This document shows positions 32,225 to 32,330 of a stretch of DNA of 32,330 nucleotides, one piece after another. Source of the stretch: Secundilactobacillus yichangensis (GTDB lineage: Bacteria > Bacillota > Bacilli > Lactobacillales > Lactobacillaceae); contig NZ_BOLK01000020.1 in NCBI RefSeq assembly GCF_016861565.1, positions 1 to 32,330 of the forward strand, read 5' to 3'. Each line of letters starts with the position of its first letter. The first letter of the stretch is position 1. The notes beneath the pieces were generated by a model that saw nothing but the letters and a program-made list of their open reading frames with translations, ran no database searches and had not been told where the DNA came from. The position numbers and the translations under genes are program-made.

Positions 32225-32330
32225 TTATGCGCAATTTTGAATGGCATGATTTCGGTATTTTTCCGGGGTCATGCCATTTAGTGTTTGTTGCAGACGTTCG
32301 TTGTTGTACCAATAAATATACTGGTTAATT
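32225..32330 (-). CDS. IS3-family transposase OrfB, C-terminal part (cut by window edge)
   Basis: On the minus strand the last 34 codons of a transposase are visible, with INQYIYWYNNERLQQTLNGM and a TAA at 32227-32225. The YIxWYNxxRxQxxLxxMTPxxYR pattern is the usual end of IS3/IS150-type OrfB integrases, past the catalytic Glu. The stop is a few bases inside the terminal repeat. The rest lies beyond the window, so completeness is unknown. Confidence 0.85.
   Translation of the reverse strand, partial: INQYIYWYNNERLQQTLNGMTPEKYRNHAIQNCA

Noticed and set aside
1-32330. The whole window as a composite transposon between two ISs
   Set aside because: It holds housekeeping genes such as map, and only fragments of the two elements are visible, so a moving unit cannot be claimed.

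Overview
The window looks like chromosomal DNA of a lactic acid bacterium of the family Lactobacillaceae (Bacillota). The reasons are strong AGGAGG-type ribosome binding sites, many TTG starts, moderate GC, and a typical gene set: KtrAB potassium uptake, a DHA2 exporter paired with a DUF4811 protein, a YdbS/YdbT pair, a CspA-type cold-shock protein, an OppA lipoprotein and a MutY without cysteine ligands. I cannot name the species. No rRNA, tRNA, CRISPR array or prophage was seen.

Layout. 1-140: the 5' end of an IS3-type element (OrfA start), running left out of the window. 185-5124, minus strand: small DUF454-like membrane protein, PEPCK-like P-loop protein, DHA2 exporter, YugP-like zinc peptidase with a small downstream ORF. 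5424-9554, alternating strands: map, menG/ubiE, 3-methyladenine glycosylase, DUF488 protein, beta-phosphoglucomutase-like HAD protein, YczE-like membrane protein. 9795-15388, minus strand: OsmC/Ohr protein, D-2-hydroxyacid dehydrogenase, GGDEF protein, BCCT transporter, maltose O-acetyltransferase. 15510-21215: DUF2179 protein, RNase HI, unknown protein, cytosine deaminase, ktrB-ktrA. 21478-25469: paired SMR transporters, flavodoxin-type oxidoreductase with a coupled 58-residue ORF, two bacterial-PH-domain membrane proteins. 25550-32160: cold-shock protein, unknown protein, DHA2 exporter plus DUF4811 protein, merR-mutY, and a divergent oppA-like lipoprotein gene. 32194-32330: the 3' end of an IS3-type element in the same orientation as the left one, with a matching terminal repeat.

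The genes are mostly short, independent housekeeping, stress and transport units, many with visible rho-independent terminators. Units that look truly coupled by overlap or contact are yugP-like/small ORF (same strand), ktrB-ktrA, the SMR pair, flavodoxin/58-aa ORF, ydbS-ydbT, DHA2/DUF4811 and merR-mutY.

I saw no obvious new multi-gene defence or biosynthetic system. The most unusual signals are non-coding. (i) A family of long palindromes at 524-735 and 5251-5358 keeps its outer modules and loop while the stem sequence changes. (ii) Two ~210-bp MITE-like elements, 12 kb apart between convergent genes, show compensatory stem changes. (iii) Two genes, the BCCT transporter and the flavodoxin-type oxidoreductase, appear to start at ATT and ATC. 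(iv) A promoter-terminator cassette in the BCCT leader could make a ~90-nt RNA. At protein level, the HAD protein has His in place of the second catalytic Asp, and MutY lacks all iron-sulfur cysteines.
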